Source: Actinocatenispora rupis (GTDB taxonomy: Bacteria > Actinomycetota > Actinomycetes > Mycobacteriales > Micromonosporaceae). Taken from it: a DNA stretch of 64,000 bases. A program made the translations under genes and the position numbers. The stretch lies in contig NZ_BOMB01000024.1 in assembly GCF_016861975.1 (NCBI RefSeq), forward strand, positions 1 through 64,000. Direction: 5' to 3'. This document shows positions 33,279-45,370 of this stretch, one piece after another. The notes under the pieces are model-generated. The model worked only from the letters and a program-made list of their open reading frames with translations. It was not told the DNA's origin and ran no database searches. Numbering within the stretch: position 1 is the first letter of the stretch; each line of letters starts with the position of its first letter.

Positions 33279-36200
33279 GTGCGGTACCCGATGGATGACC
33301 CGAGCCGGCCGGTGCCGGCGACACCGTCGTTCCCGGCGGTGGAGGACGCGGTCGAACGGTTCTGGGCGGCCGACGACACGTTCCGCGCCTCGATCGCGCG
33401 CCGCGCCGACGATCCCGAGTTCGTCGTGTACGACGGGCCGCCGTTCGCGAACGGGCTGCCGCACTACGGCCACCTCCTCACCGGGTACGTGAAGGACGTG
33501 GTGCCGCGGTACCGGACGATGCGGGGGGAGCGGGTGGAGCGCCGGTTCGGCTGGGACTGCCACGGGCTGCCCGCCGAGGTGGAGGCGGAGAAGCAGCTCG
33601 GCATCACCAGCAAGGCGGACATCCTGGCGCTCGGTGTGGCCAGGTTCAACCAGGCGACCCGCGAGTCGGTCCTGCGCTACACCACCGAATGGCGGCGGTA
33701 CGTGCGGCGCCAGGCCCGCTGGGTCGACTTCGACGACGAGTACCGGACGCTGGACCTGCCGTACATGGAGAGCGTGCTGTGGGCCTTCAAGTCGTTGCAC
33801 GACAAGGGACTCGTGTACGAGGGGTTCCGCGTGCTGGCGTACTGCTGGCGGTGCGAGACGCCGCTGTCGAACACCGAGACCCGGATGGACGACGCGTACC
33901 GGGACCGGCAGGATCCGGCGGTGACGGTGACGTTCACGTTGGAACCGGCCGAGCCCGGTGGCGTCGCCGAGCGGCTGCTGGTGTGGACGACGACGCCGTG
34001 GACGCTGCCGTCCAATCTCGCGATCGCGGTCGGCCCGGACGTCGAGTACGCCGTCATGGAACGCGACGGTGAGCGCCGGATCCTCGCCGCGGCAAGGCTT
34101 TCCGCGTACGAGAAGGAGCTGGCCGGGTTCGTCCGGGTCGGTACGGTGGCCGGGCGCGAGCTGGTGGGGCGGAAGTACCGGCCGATGTTCGACTTCCTGG
34201 TGTCCACAGTGGACGGAACGCCCGCCTTCACCGTACTCGGCGCCGACTTCGTGACCACCGAGGACGGCACCGGCGTCGTGCACCTGGCCCCGGCGTACGG
34301 CGAGGACGACCAGAACGCGTGCACCGCGGCCGGCATCCCCACCGTGGTCACCGTCGACGACCGGACCCGCTTCACCGCGCTGGTACCGGACTACGAGGGC
34401 CTCCAGGTCTTCGAGGCCAACCGGCCGATCGTGCGCGACCTGCGCGAGCGCGGCGTACTCGTCCGGCACGACTCGTACCTGCACTCGTACCCGCACTGCT
34501 GGCGCTGCGACACGCCGCTGGTGTACAAGGCGGTGTCGTCCTGGTTCGTCGAGGTGACACGGTTCCGGGACCGGATGGTCGAACTGAACCGGGACATCGA
34601 GTGGACGCCCGCGCACGTCCGCGACGGCGCGTTCGGCAAGTGGCTGGAGGGCGCGCGGGACTGGTCCATCTCGCGGAACCGCTTCTGGGGCGCGCCGATC
34701 CCGGTCTGGAAGTCCGACGACCCCGCGTACCCGCGCGTCGACGTGTACAGCTCGCTGGACGAGCTCGAACGCGACTTCGGCGTACGCCCGACCGACCTCC
34801 ACCGGCCGTACGTCGACGAGCTGACCCGGCCCAACCCCGACGACCCGACCGGCCGCTCCACCATGCGCCGCGTACCCGAGGTGCTGGACTGCTGGTTCGA
34901 GTCCGGCTCGATGCCGTTCGCCCAGGTGCACTACCCGTTCGAGAACCGCGACTGGTTCGAGAACCACTTCCCCGGCGACTTCATCGTCGAGTACGCCGGG
35001 CAGACGCGCGGCTGGTTCTACACCCTGCACGCGCTCGCGACCGCGCTGTTCGACCGGCCGGCGTTCCGATCCGTTGTGGTGCACGGGATCCTGCTCGGCG
35101 ACGACGGCCGCAAGATGTCCAAGAGCCTCCGCAACTACCCCGACGTGTACGAGATGTTCGACGCGTACGGCGCGGACGCGATCCGCTGGGCGTTCCTGTC
35201 CTCCCCGGTACTGCGCGGCGGCGACATGAGCGTCACCGAGACGGCGATCCGCGACGCCGTCCGCCAGGCGCTCAATCCACTGTGGAACGTCTGGTACTTC
35301 TTCGCCTTGTACGCCAACGCATCCGGCCACGCCGCCCGGCACCGTACCGACTCGCCGCACGTGCTCGACCGGTACGCCCTGGCCAAGCTCCGCGAACTCG
35401 TCGAGACCGTGACCGCGGCACTCGACGGCTACGGCATCTCCGCCGCGTGCGCCGCCGTACGGTCCTATGTGGACGCCCTGACCAACTGGTACGTCCGGCG
35501 TTCCCGCGACCGCTTCTGGCGCGGCGACCCCGACGCCTTCGACACCCTCGCCACCGTACTTTCCGTACTGTGCAAGGTGATGGCGCCGCTCGCGCCGATG
35601 GTCACCGAGGCCGTGTACCGCGGGCTCACCGGCGAGCGCAGCGTCCACCTCACGGACTGGCCCGACCCCGCCGACCTGCCCGCCGACCCCGACCTCGTGT
35701 CCACAATGGACGAGGTACGCGCCGCCTGCTCCGCCGCCCTGTCCGTCCGCAAGGCCACCGGCCACCGCGTACGCCAGCCCCTGCCCGCGCTCACCGTCGC
35801 CGCACCCGACGCCGACCGGCTCGACGCGTACACCGCGCTCATCGCCGACGAGGTCAACGTCAAGCGTGTCGTCCTCACCACCGACCTCGACGCGTACCTC
35901 CGGCGCACCCTCACCCTGGTCCCCCGCGTACTCGGCCCGCGCCTCGGCCCCGACGTGCAACGGGTCATCCGCGCCGTACGGGACGGCGACTGGACCGTCG
36001 AGGCCGACGGCGCCGTCACCGCCGGCGGCGTACCGCTGCACGACGGCGAGTACGAACTGACGTACACCACCACCGACACCGCCCACGCCGCGCCACTGCC
36101 CGGCGGCACCGGCGCCGTCCTCCTCGACGTCACCCTCACCCCCGAACTCCGCGCCGAAGGACTCGCCCGCGACCTCATCCGCGTCGTACAGACCGCGCGG

Positions 36201-36422
36201 CGCGACGCCGGACTCGCGGTCGCAGACCGGATCGCGCTCACCGTCGACGCGCCGCCGGCGGTGGGAGCGGCGCTGGACGCGTACCGGGAGATGGTGGCGG
36301 CGGAGACGCTCGCGGAGAGCGTGGAGCGCGGGGCGCTGGGCGGAGAGGCGTACGCGGGGGTCGTGGGGGACGCGACCCCGGTACGGGTGCGGGTCGGTCG
36401 GGTCCGGGTCGGTCGGGCGTGA
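33279..36422 (+). CDS. ileS: Isoleucyl-tRNA synthetase (eukaryote-like type)
   Basis: The protein has about 1047 residues and charges tRNA-Ile. The class I signature is H62-Y-G-H65 ([11 protein letters not shown]) and K612-M-S-K-S the second signature; the editing domain contains the usual TTPWT and [15 protein letters not shown] blocks. Its length and the HYGH form match the IleRS2 group, often less sensitive to mupirocin. GTG 33279 is preferred over ATG 33291 because GGGAG lies six bases before it. Expression is controlled by the T-box leader. Confidence 0.95.
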   Translation: MRYPMDDPSRPVPATPSFPAVEDAVERFWAADDTFRASIARRADDPEFVVYDGPPFANGLPHYGHLLTGYVKDVVPRYRTMRGERVERRFGWDCHGLPAEVEAEKQLGITSKADILALGVARFNQATRESVLRYTTEWRRYVRRQARWVDFDDEYRTLDLPYMESVLWAFKSLHDKGLVYEGFRVLAYCWRCETPLSNTETRMDDAYRDRQDPAVTVTFTLEPAEPGGVAERLLVWTTTPWTLPSNLAIAVGPDVEYAVMERDGERRILAAARLSAYEKELAGFVRVGTVAGRELVGRKYRPMFDFLVSTVDGTPAFTVLGADFVTTEDGTGVVHLAPAYGEDDQNACTAAGIPTVVTVDDRTRFTALVPDYEGLQVFEANRPIVRDLRERGVLVRHDSYLHSYPHCWRCDTPLVYKAVSSWFVEVTRFRDRMVELNRDIEWTPAHVRDGAFGKWLEGARDWSISRNRFWGAPIPVWKSDDPAYPRVDVYSSLDELERDFGVRPTDLHRPYVDELTRPNPDDPTGRSTMRRVPEVLDCWFESGSMPFAQVHYPFENRDWFENHFPGDFIVEYAGQTRGWFYTLHALATALFDRPAFRSVVVHGILLGDDGRKMSKSLRNYPDVYEMFDAYGADAIRWAFLSSPVLRGGDMSVTETAIRDAVRQALNPLWNVWYFFALYANASGHAARHRTDSPHVLDRYALAKLRELVETVTAALDGYGISAACAAVRSYVDALTNWYVRRSRDRFWRGDPDAFDTLATVLSVLCKVMAPLAPMVTEAVYRGLTGERSVHLTDWPDPADLPADPDLVSTMDEVRAACSAALSVRKATGHRVRQPLPALTVAAPDADRLDAYTALIADEVNVKRVVLTTDLDAYLRRTLTLVPRVLGPRLGPDVQRVIRAVRDGDWTVEADGAVTAGGVPLHDGEYELTYTTTDTAHAAPLPGGTGAVLLDVTLTPELRAEGLARDLIRVVQTARRDAGLAVADRIALTVDAPPAVGAALDAYREMVAAETLAESVERGALGGEAYAGVVGDATPVRVRVGRVRVGRA

Positions 36423-36468
36423 GTGGCGGCGGGGTTATGTCCGCTTGGCGTTATTGATCACGTTCAAA

Positions 36469-36527
36469 TTGTTCAATTGTCGCATTGTTCAATTGTCCAA
36501 CTGTTGAACAATGCGACAATTGAACAA
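36469..36527. repeat. AT-rich perfect palindrome, locus 1
   Basis: Arms of 24 bp (36469-36492 and 36504-36527) are perfectly complementary around the 11-nt loop TTGTCCAACTG. The half-site TTGTTCAA occurs twice in each arm. GC content is far below the rest of the window. It starts 47 bp after the ileS stop and ends 71 bp before the Nudix start. A second locus with the same loop is at 49776-49812. Confidence 0.9.
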
Positions 36528-36597
36528 GTCCACTGTGGACAGTCGGCGCACGCGATCGGTCCGCCGACCCCACCCGTACGGGTGAGAGGATCGGGGC

Positions 36598-37245
36598 ATG
36601 GCGGAGGACCCGGCCGGCAGGCTGCACGAGATGGCGATCGAGCTCGGCGCGATGGCGCAGAACGGGCTCAACTACTCGACCGACAAGTACGAGCTGGATC
36701 GCTACCGGCGGATCCGGGAGCTGACCGCCGAGCTGTACGCCCTGATCGCCGAGTCCGATCCGGCGGCGTTCCACCGCGCGCTGGACGCCGAGACGGGTCA
36801 TGCGACGCCGAAGCTGGACTGCCGCGGCGCGCTGTTCGACGACGCCGGCCGTGTCCTTCTGGTACGCGAGAAGGCGGACGGACGCTGGACGCTGCCGGGC
36901 GGCTGGATCGACGCGCTGGACACGCCGACGCACGCGACGGAGCGGGAGTTCGCGGAGGAGGCCGGCCTCCGGGTACGGGCCGCGCACCTCGCCGCGGTCT
37001 ACGACGGCACCCGGCACAACGGCCACCTGACGCACGGCATGTGGCACATCTACAAGATGTTCTTCGTGGTGGACCGGCTGGACGACGCGGAGCCGGTCGC
37101 GGGCCTGGACGGGGAGACGACCGGCGTCGGCTTCTTCGCCCTGGACGACCTGCCGGACCTGTCCGACCGGCGTACGTCGGTGGCGGAGCTGCGCCTCGCG
37201 TACGCCCACCACCTGGACCGCGACCTCCCCGCCGAGGTCGACTAG
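36598..37245 (+). CDS. Nudix hydrolase with N-terminal Nudix-associated domain
   Basis: The protein has 215 residues. Residues 1-65 form the helical domain found ahead of some Nudix hydrolases (LHEMAIELGAMAQNGLNYS, DRYRRIRELTAELYAL). The Nudix box is at 102-124: GWIDALD then REFAEEAGL. Glu120 and Glu121 supply metal binding, but the first glutamate of the box is Asp108. It probably hydrolyses a nucleoside diphosphate derivative such as an ADP-sugar. The AT-rich palindrome lies in its leader. Confidence 0.9.
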   Translation: MAEDPAGRLHEMAIELGAMAQNGLNYSTDKYELDRYRRIRELTAELYALIAESDPAAFHRALDAETGHATPKLDCRGALFDDAGRVLLVREKADGRWTLPGGWIDALDTPTHATEREFAEEAGLRVRAAHLAAVYDGTRHNGHLTHGMWHIYKMFFVVDRLDDAEPVAGLDGETTGVGFFALDDLPDLSDRRTSVAELRLAYAHHLDRDLPAEVD

Positions 37246-37281
37246 CGCCCGGCCGGGCTGGGCGGCATACCGGAAGGCGGT

Positions 37282-37314
37282 GACCGGGCCGGGGGTTGCC
37301 GGCCCGGCCCGGTC
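37282..37314. terminator. Bidirectional hairpin terminator
   Basis: GACCGGGCCGGG and CCCGGCCCGGTC are perfect 12-bp arms with a 9-nt loop in the gap between the convergent Nudix and membrane-protein genes. Confidence 0.75.
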
Positions 37315-37320
37315 GTGGCC

Positions 37321-38301
37321 CTACTTCAGCTTGGTCAGCATCGTCTTGGCGATGTCGGTCGACATCTTCTTGGCGTCGTCGGTGCCGAAGCTGGTGTGCG
37401 TACCGATGGTCAGCGAGACGCGTACGACGGCGTTGCTGTCGAGGGCGTTCAGCGTGGTGCTGAAGACCTTGAAGTCGCCGGACGAGCTGTCGTTGTCGTC
37501 GACGGTGGCGTACGCCTTCTCGCCGACGCCGGTCACCTCGGAGAACGTGCGCCCCTGCGCGGTGGTGTTCTTCTCGGTCTTGTGCTGCGAGTCGTACGCG
37601 GTCTGCGCCGGGCCGACCTTCTGGTAGATGTCGGCGGAGGCGGAGATGGTGACCGACTCGTAGTCGCCCTGGCCGTTGTTGTCGAGGGTGATGTTGCAGG
37701 TCAGCGACTTCTCGACGGAGGAGTAGCTGTTGTCGTCGTGTGCCTCGCGGCTCTTGTTCGTGGCGATCTTCTCGGCCGGCTTGGTGTCGACCGCGGTGCA
37801 CAGGTTGTCGATCGCCTTGTACTTGCCGGAGCTGCTGGCCGCGTTGTCGCCGCCGCCGACCACCGCGACCCCGACGATGACGAGGATGACGACGATGAGG
37901 ACGACCGCGCCGCCGCCGCCGAGGATCCAGGGCAGCCAGTTGGTCTTCTTCGGCGGCGGGGGACCGCCGAACCCGGGCTGCGGCCCGTACTGCGGCTGCC
38001 CGAAGCCGGGCTGCTGGTACTGGCCCTGGTCGTAGCCGGGCTGCTGGTAGTACTGCTGGCCCTGCTCGTACCCGGGCTGGGTGTACTGCTGGTTGGGGTC
38101 GCCGTACCCGGGTTGCTGGTTCGGGTCGCCGTACCCGGGCTGCTGGTTGGGGTCGGGCGCGCCGTATCCGGGCTGCTGCTGCCCGTACCCGGGAGCGCCC
38201 TGGCCGTACGCCGGGCCGACGTCGTAGTGCGTCTGCTCCGAGGGCGGTTGCCAGTCGCCGCCAGGCCACTGACCGCCGTACGGCTGCTGTGGTCCGGACA
38301 C
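37321..38301 (-). CDS. Single-pass membrane protein with Tyr/Gln/Pro/Gly repeat head
   Basis: The protein has 326 residues from GTG 38301 (AGGAGG upstream). Residues 1-115 are cytoplasmic low complexity with near-repeats of QQPGYGDPN at about 52-70. Basic KK at 118-119 precedes one helix (about 123-148). Residues 150-326 are an extracellular domain with two cysteines (in NLCTAV and LTCNI), probably disulfide-linked. I do not recognise the family beyond a resemblance to DUF3558-like secreted domains. Function is unknown. Confidence 0.8.
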   Translation of the reverse strand: MSGPQQPYGGQWPGGDWQPPSEQTHYDVGPAYGQGAPGYGQQQPGYGAPDPNQQPGYGDPNQQPGYGDPNQQYTQPGYEQGQQYYQQPGYDQGQYQQPGFGQPQYGPQPGFGGPPPPKKTNWLPWILGGGGAVVLIVVILVIVGVAVVGGGDNAASSSGKYKAIDNLCTAVDTKPAEKIATNKSREAHDDNSYSSVEKSLTCNITLDNNGQGDYESVTISASADIYQKVGPAQTAYDSQHKTEKNTTAQGRTFSEVTGVGEKAYATVDDNDSSSGDFKVFSTTLNALDSNAVVRVSLTIGTHTSFGTDDAKKMSTDIAKTMLTKLK

Positions 38302-38627
38302 CGGGAGCCTCCTAGGGGGCGTGGGAAGGTTGAAGCCACTCGTTCGCCCGCGTGTCGGACACCGGGGGCGCCGTCCACGCGCGGGTGGGCACAGCCTAGA
38401 TGTCGCCGACAACGGCGGCGCAGGCCAGGGCGCGATCCGCGCCGGCCGTCACCCCCGATCGAGGTACGGCTACGTCGGGTGTCCGTCCGCGGCCCCGCAG
38501 CCACCGCCGTGCGTACCGCGGCGGGCCGCGTAGGCTGGGGGGTTGAGCGGCCGGGCGGCGCCCCGGTCAGCGGCCACGAACGTGTCGAGCGCACGCTTGG
38601 AAAGCGATCAACGGGAGTCCCTACACC
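38302..38627. other. Intergenic region between divergent genes
   Basis: It separates the membrane-protein gene from the radical SAM gene. There is no gene, no strong hairpin and no clear promoter. GGGAG ten bases before 38628 is the ribosome site of the radical SAM gene. Confidence 0.5.
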
Positions 38628-40560
<1,933 letters not shown>

Positions 40561-40577
<17 letters not shown>

Positions 40578-40607
40578 AAGGAGTACGACGATCAGCACGC
40601 GACGACC
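40561..40607 (+). repeat. Left copy of direct repeat bordering the inserted SDR gene
   Basis: The sequence from CCCCGGTCACCTCGTA through GACGATCAG to ACGACC recurs at 41486-41530 with about 80% identity. The left copy includes the radical SAM stop codon and the following ribosome-site-like GAAGGAG. Confidence 0.75.
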
Positions 40608-40640
40608 GTGCCCCGCCGGTACGCCGGAAGGGGCCCGGTC

Positions 40641-41371
40641 ATGACGGAGAAGGTCGCGCTGGTGACCGGGGCGAGCCGCGCGATCGGCCTCGGTGTCGCC
40701 GTGGCCCGGGCGCTCGGCGAGCAGGGCCACCGCACCATCGTCACCGCCCGCGACGGCGCGCGGGCCGAGGAGCACGCGGCGACGCTGCGGTCCGAGGGCT
40801 TCAGCGCCGAGGGGCTGCGGCTCGACCTCGCCGACACCGGCGACTTCGGGCGCGTCGCCGAGCACGTCACGCGGGCGCACGGCCGCCTCGACGTCCTCGT
40901 GAACAACGCCAGCTGCATGCCCGACATGGACGTGGCGTCCATGCTCGACGCCGACATCGGGTACGTGCGGACCGCGTTGGACGTGAACGTCGTGGGCGTG
41001 TGGGCGCTGGTGCAGGCCATGTCCCCGCTGCTGCGCGCGGCGCCGGCGGCCCGGGTGGTGAACGTGTCGAGCGGGGCGTACCAGCAGATCGCGGCGGGTG
41101 CGGATCTCCCGGGCCAGGTCGGCGCCCCGGCGTACTCGATGTCCAAGTACGTGCTGAACGTGCTGACGGCGAGCCTCGCGACGGCGTTCCGGGGCACGGG
41201 TGTCCTGGTGAACGCGGTGGACCGGGGCGGGTCGACACGCACCCGGAGCTCGGTGTGGACCAGGAGGACCGGCCCGCGTCCGAGAGCGCCGCGTGGGTCG
41301 CGTGGGCGGCGACGCTGCCCGACGGCGGGCCCAGCGGCGGTGTGTTCGCCGACGGCGAGCGCGTCGCCTGA
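40641..41371 (+). pseudogene. Short-chain dehydrogenase, disrupted by a 1-nt frameshift
   Basis: From ATG 40641 the SDR motifs are intact: TGASRAIG, the NNASCM motif, VNVSSGAY and YSMSK. Near 41220 the frame should read VDPGRVDT, but one base is missing in the run GACCGGGGCGGGTC. In the shifted frame a proper SDR ending continues (THPELGVDQEDRP to GGVFADGERVA) and stops at 41371. The unshifted frame runs on by chance into the DUF2344 gene. It could be a true pseudogene or a sequencing error. It lies between direct repeats in a normally gene-free junction. Confidence 0.82.
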
Positions 41372-41485
41372 CGGTGAGGATCGACGATGGCAGCGTGCGA
41401 AGGGCCGGCTCCCCGCCTGGCGGTGGGGTCCGGTCCGGCGTCCGGGAGAATCGGCCGGGCGGGTTCCGTGCGCCGCCGCCGGTCA

Positions 41486-41530
41486 CCCCGGTCAACTCGT
41501 AAGGAGCAGGACGATCAGTAGGCAACGACC
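41486..41530 (+). repeat. Right copy of direct repeat bordering the inserted SDR gene
   Basis: It reads CCCCGGTCAACTCGTAAGGAG, then GACGATCAG and ACGACC. Bases just upstream also resemble the decayed end of the radical SAM gene. It carries the ribosome site of the DUF2344 gene. Confidence 0.75.
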
Positions 41531-41555
41531 CCGGCCGGAGACGCAGCAGGCGCCG

Positions 41556-42347
41556 GTGGTGCAGAAGGTCCGCATCCGGTACGCCAAGCGTGGACGCCTC
41601 GCGTTCACGTCGCACCGGGACTTCGCGCGCGCCCTCGAACGGGCGGTACGCCGGGCGAACGTCCCGATCGCCTACTCGTCCGGTTTCAGCCCCCACCCCA
41701 GGATCTCGTACGCGTCGGCCGCGCCGACCGGGGTGGCCAGCGAGGCCGAGTACCTGGAGATGGGGTTGCAGGCGCCGATGGACGTCGAGGACCTGCGGGC
41801 CGCGCTGGACGCTGCGCTGCCGCCCGGCCTCGACGTACTGGAGGCGGTCGTGGCGCACGGCTCGGACTTCGCCGACCGGATGTCCGCCTCGCACTGGCGG
41901 ATCGCGCTGTCCGGGGTGGACGACGCGACGGCGGCCGCGGCGGTGGCGGCGTTCCTGGCCGCGGAGGAGGTGCCGGTGGAGCGGATGACCAAGTCCGGCC
42001 GGCGCACGATGGACTCCCGCTCGCCGGTGCTGTCGCTGCGTACCGTGACCGACGGTGGCGACGCCGGCACCGACCCCGCCGCCGGGGTGGGCAACACCAC
42101 GACCGTGCCCACCGCCGGCAGTACGGCCGTACCGTGTGCCATACTCGACCTTGTCGTACGGCACGTAACCCCGTCCGTACGGCCCGATGACGTCCTAGCC
42201 GGTCTGCACGCGGTGGCCGCGCTGGAGCCGCCGGTACCACCCAAAGTGACCCGGCTGGCGCAGGGCACGCTCACCGGGCAGGGCGAGATCACCGATCCGC
42301 TCGTCGCCGACCGGGACAGGGCCGTCAGCGGTACCCCGTCGACCTGA
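41556..42347 (+). CDS. DUF2344 family protein (TIGR03936-like)
   Basis: The protein has 263 residues from GTG 41556. It begins VVQKVRIRYAKRGRLAFTSH and has YSSGFSPHPRISYASA and SEAEYLEMGL, all typical of this family, which normally follows the TIGR03960-like radical SAM gene. It may act with that protein in an unknown modification. The start is doubtful: the best-spaced GGAG (in AAGGAGCAGGACG) leads to an ATC codon at 41514 that is in frame and would give SRQRPRPETQQAPVV ahead of the conserved part. Confidence 0.85.
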   Translation: MVQKVRIRYAKRGRLAFTSHRDFARALERAVRRANVPIAYSSGFSPHPRISYASAAPTGVASEAEYLEMGLQAPMDVEDLRAALDAALPPGLDVLEAVVAHGSDFADRMSASHWRIALSGVDDATAAAAVAAFLAAEEVPVERMTKSGRRTMDSRSPVLSLRTVTDGGDAGTDPAAGVGNTTTVPTAGSTAVPCAILDLVVRHVTPSVRPDDVLAGLHAVAALEPPVPPKVTRLAQGTLTGQGEITDPLVADRDRAVSGTPST

Positions 42348-42470
42348 CGGCCGGGCCCCAGGGCCCGGGTAGGCAGACTTCGGGTGGCCCGGCAGGGCCG
42401 CTCGACTTGTGACCACCCCCGCGTGGCTGCGTACACGCGCCCGGGGGCGGTAGAACTGGAGAACGCCCGG

Positions 42471-45146
42471 ATGCTCGACAACGAGCCCACTGGCGCCGAC
42501 GCGGACGCAGCAACTGCGCCCGCGGCCACCGGCGCAGATAGCACAGACCGTTCCGCCGCGGGATCTTCCGGTACGGCGCCGGCCAACGGGGACGCGGAGC
42601 CCGCGTCGACCAGCCGGACCCGCCGCAGGGCAACCCGTAGCGCGGGCCCGCCGAAGCCCCTCGCCACGCCGCCGGAGCCGGTCGCGGAACCGGCGCCCGT
42701 CGCGTCCGCCCCACCGGCCGAGCCGCCCGCGGACGAGGAACCGGTCAGGAAGACCCGCACCCGCCGCCGCGGTACGAAGACCGCCGAGGACACCGTTCCG
42801 GCCGCGCAGCAGGCGCCGGAGCCCGCGGAGAAGCAGGTCGCAGAGCCCGCGGACCAGCGGGAACCGGCCGAGGAGGCGCCGTCCCGGCGGCGTGCCGCGA
42901 GCCCGCCCGGACCGGCCGCGGTGCTGTTCGTGGCGCCGGAGCCGACCGCGCCGACGCCGGTGAAGCGCGTTGCGACCGAGTCGGACGAGCCGCGCAGCCG
43001 TACCCGGGCCCGCGCCGCGGAGGCCGAGGAGGCCGAGCCGCGTGGCCGCACCCGTACGCGGGGGGCGGAGGACGAGGAGACCGAGCCGCGCGCCACGCGT
43101 ACGCGGAGCCGGGGTCGGGCCGCCGCTGCCGCCGAGGAGCCGGCGGAGGAGCCCGCGGCCGAGAGTACGGAACAGGACGAGACGGACGAGGACGGCCGGC
43201 ACCGCCGCCGCCGTGGCCGCCGTGGCCGGGGCCGCGGCAAGGGCGCGAGCGACGAGCCGGAGACCGGCGGCGAGTCGGACGAGGAGTCCGGCGAGCCGGC
43301 CGCGGCCGACGAGTCCGAGGAGGGCGACGGCGTACGGCGTCGTCGCCGCCGGCGCCGCCGCGGTTCGGCGGGCGAGTCGGAGCCGTCGCCGGACGAGCCG
43401 GCGAACGTGGTGGTCAAGGTCCGCGAGCCGCGCAAGGTCGCCGACGAGGTACAGGGCGTGTCGGGTTCGACCCGGCTGGAGGCCAAGCGCCAGCGCCGGC
43501 GGGACGGCCGCGAGCAGCGCCGTACCCGGCCGCCGATCCTGTCGGAGTCGGAGTTCCTGGCGCGCCGCGAGGCGGTGGACCGCAGCATGGTGGTACGCCA
43601 GGCGGGCGACCGTACCCAGATCGCCGTCCTGGAGGACGGTGTACTCGTCGAGCACTACGTGGCGCAGGCGTCCGGCGCGACCATGGTCGGCAACGTGTAC
43701 CTGGGCAAGGTGCAGAACGTGCTGCCGAGCATGGAGGCGGCGTTCATCGACATCGGCCGCGGCCGCAACGCCGTGCTGTACGCGGGCGAGGTGAACTGGG
43801 ACTCCGCGGGCCTGGAGGGCCGCACTCGGGCGATCGAGAAGGCGTTGAAGCCCGGTGACGCGGTGCTCGTACAGGTCACGAAGGACCCGATCGGCCACAA
43901 GGGCGCGCGGCTGACCAGCCACGTCACCCTCTCCGGCCGCCACCTGGTGTACGTGCCGGGCGGGCACGCGTCGGGCATCAGCCGCAAGCTGCCGGACACC
44001 GAGCGCAAGCGCCTCCGTGACGTACTGAAGAAGCTGGTGCCGGAGCACGCGGGCGTGATCGTGCGTACCGCGGCGGAGGGTGCGACCGAGGACGAGCTGT
44101 CCCGCGACGTGTCCCGGCTCCAGGCGCTGTGGGAGACGATCGAGAAGAAGTCGAAGTCGGCCAGCGCCCCCTCCCTGCTGTACGAGGAGCCGGACCTGGT
44201 CATCCGGGTCGTCCGGGACCTGTTCAACGAGGACTTCAAGGAGCTGGTGGTCCAGGGCTCCGACGCGTGGGACCAGGTCGGCGAGTACGTCGAGCACGTG
44301 TCGCCGGATCTGGTGGGCCGGCTGCGGCAGCACGTCGGCAACTCGGACGTGTTCGTCGACCTGCGGGTGGACGAGCAGCTGATGAAGGCGCTGGACCGCA
44401 AGGTGTTCCTGCCGAGCGGCGGGTCGCTGGTCATCGACCGTACCGAGGCGATGACGGTGATCGACGTCAACACCGGCAAGTTCATCGGTTCCGGGGGGAA
44501 CCTGGAGGAGACGGTCACCCGGAACAACCTGGAGGCGGCGGAGGAGATCGTCCGTCAGCTCCGGCTCCGGGACGTCGGCGGCATCATCGTGATCGACTTC
44601 ATCGACATGGTGCTGGAGAGCAACCGCGAGCTGGTACTGCGCCGGCTGACCGAGTGCCTGGGCCGGGACCGGACGAAGCACCAGGTCACCGAGATCACGT
44701 CGCTGGGCCTGGTGCAGATGACCCGCAAGCGGCTCGGCCAGCCGCTGATCGACGCGTTCAGCGAGACCTGCGAGCACTGCAAGGGCCGCGGCATCATCGT
44801 CCACCTGGAGCCGGGTCCGGCGAAGTCGAAGCAGTCCGACGGGCACAAGGACACCCACAAGGACACGCACAAGGCGGACGAGGGCAAGGGCAAGCGGCGC
44901 CGCAAGGACAAGGACAAGGACCGGTCCGCCGAGGCCGCGGAGCCGGCCGAGGAGCATCCGGTACCGGTGGCCGACTCGGTACCGGAGCCGGCGACCTCGG
45001 ACGAGGCCGAGTCGGACGTGGCGGTCGCCGCGGACGCCGAGGAACCTGCGCCGCGCAGCCGCCGCCGTTCGACGTCCCGGCGGCGCAAGACGGGCACCAC
45101 CGACGAGCAGCCGGTACCGGCGGAGACTGTCAGCGCCGACTCGTGA
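42471..45146 (+). CDS. rne: Ribonuclease E/G
   Basis: The protein has 891 residues. Residues 1-360 are acidic/arginine-rich and disordered. The S1/catalytic core starts near 385 (AVLEDGVLVEHYV, GNVYLGKVQNVLPSMEAAF). The metal-binding aspartates are Asp665 (VIDVNTG) and Asp709 (IVIDFIDM); the zinc-link Cys767-x2-Cys770 (CEHCKGRG) follows. The C-terminal tail is Lys/Glu-rich. It processes rRNA and mRNA. The start at 42471 has GGAG at nine bases. It precedes rplU as in most actinobacteria. Confidence 0.94.
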   Translation: MLDNEPTGADADAATAPAATGADSTDRSAAGSSGTAPANGDAEPASTSRTRRRATRSAGPPKPLATPPEPVAEPAPVASAPPAEPPADEEPVRKTRTRRRGTKTAEDTVPAAQQAPEPAEKQVAEPADQREPAEEAPSRRRAASPPGPAAVLFVAPEPTAPTPVKRVATESDEPRSRTRARAAEAEEAEPRGRTRTRGAEDEETEPRATRTRSRGRAAAAAEEPAEEPAAESTEQDETDEDGRHRRRRGRRGRGRGKGASDEPETGGESDEESGEPAAADESEEGDGVRRRRRRRRRGSAGESEPSPDEPANVVVKVREPRKVADEVQGVSGSTRLEAKRQRRRDGREQRRTRPPILSESEFLARREAVDRSMVVRQAGDRTQIAVLEDGVLVEHYVAQASGATMVGNVYLGKVQNVLPSMEAAFIDIGRGRNAVLYAGEVNWDSAGLEGRTRAIEKALKPGDAVLVQVTKDPIGHKGARLTSHVTLSGRHLVYVPGGHASGISRKLPDTERKRLRDVLKKLVPEHAGVIVRTAAEGATEDELSRDVSRLQALWETIEKKSKSASAPSLLYEEPDLVIRVVRDLFNEDFKELVVQGSDAWDQVGEYVEHVSPDLVGRLRQHVGNSDVFVDLRVDEQLMKALDRKVFLPSGGSLVIDRTEAMTVIDVNTGKFIGSGGNLEETVTRNNLEAAEEIVRQLRLRDVGGIIVIDFIDMVLESNRELVLRRLTECLGRDRTKHQVTEITSLGLVQMTRKRLGQPLIDAFSETCEHCKGRGIIVHLEPGPAKSKQSDGHKDTHKDTHKADEGKGKRRRKDKDKDRSAEAAEPAEEHPVPVADSVPEPATSDEAESDVAVAADAEEPAPRSRRRSTSRRRKTGTTDEQPVPAETVSADS

Positions 45147-45370
45147 CCGGGTACCCCGGGCCGGCCGCCGTGAGCAGGTGGCCGGTTTGGGGACCGGGCG
45201 CGGCATGACGTACTCTTACCGGCGGCGTACTTCGTGCGTCACCGGCTCTGTGTGCCCCGGCCCCCGTGCAAGCGGCAGCGGCCCGAGGGCGCACGACCAG
45301 CCAGATCGCCCGCGAGCACCGCACCATTTCAGTGCCGTGGCACCGAACCACAGAGGGAGACCTGCGTCCC
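45147..45370 (+). promoter_or_regulatory. Leader of rplU-rpmA
   Basis: This 224-bp gap must hold the promoter and 5' leader of the ribosomal protein operon. TACTCTTACC near 45211 could contain a -10 element, but no -35 is convincing. AGAGGGAGA lies about ten bases before the rplU start. No recognised L21 leader structure could be confirmed. Confidence 0.4.

Noticed and set aside
36469-36527. Intrinsic terminator of ileS
   Set aside because: The stem is AT-rich and long, there is no T-run, and the same loop recurs elsewhere. Termination cannot be excluded but does not explain the loop conservation.
40641-42347. A real SDR-DUF2344 fusion protein
   Set aside because: The SDR C-terminal sequence continues correctly in another frame, so the fused frame is a frameshift product.
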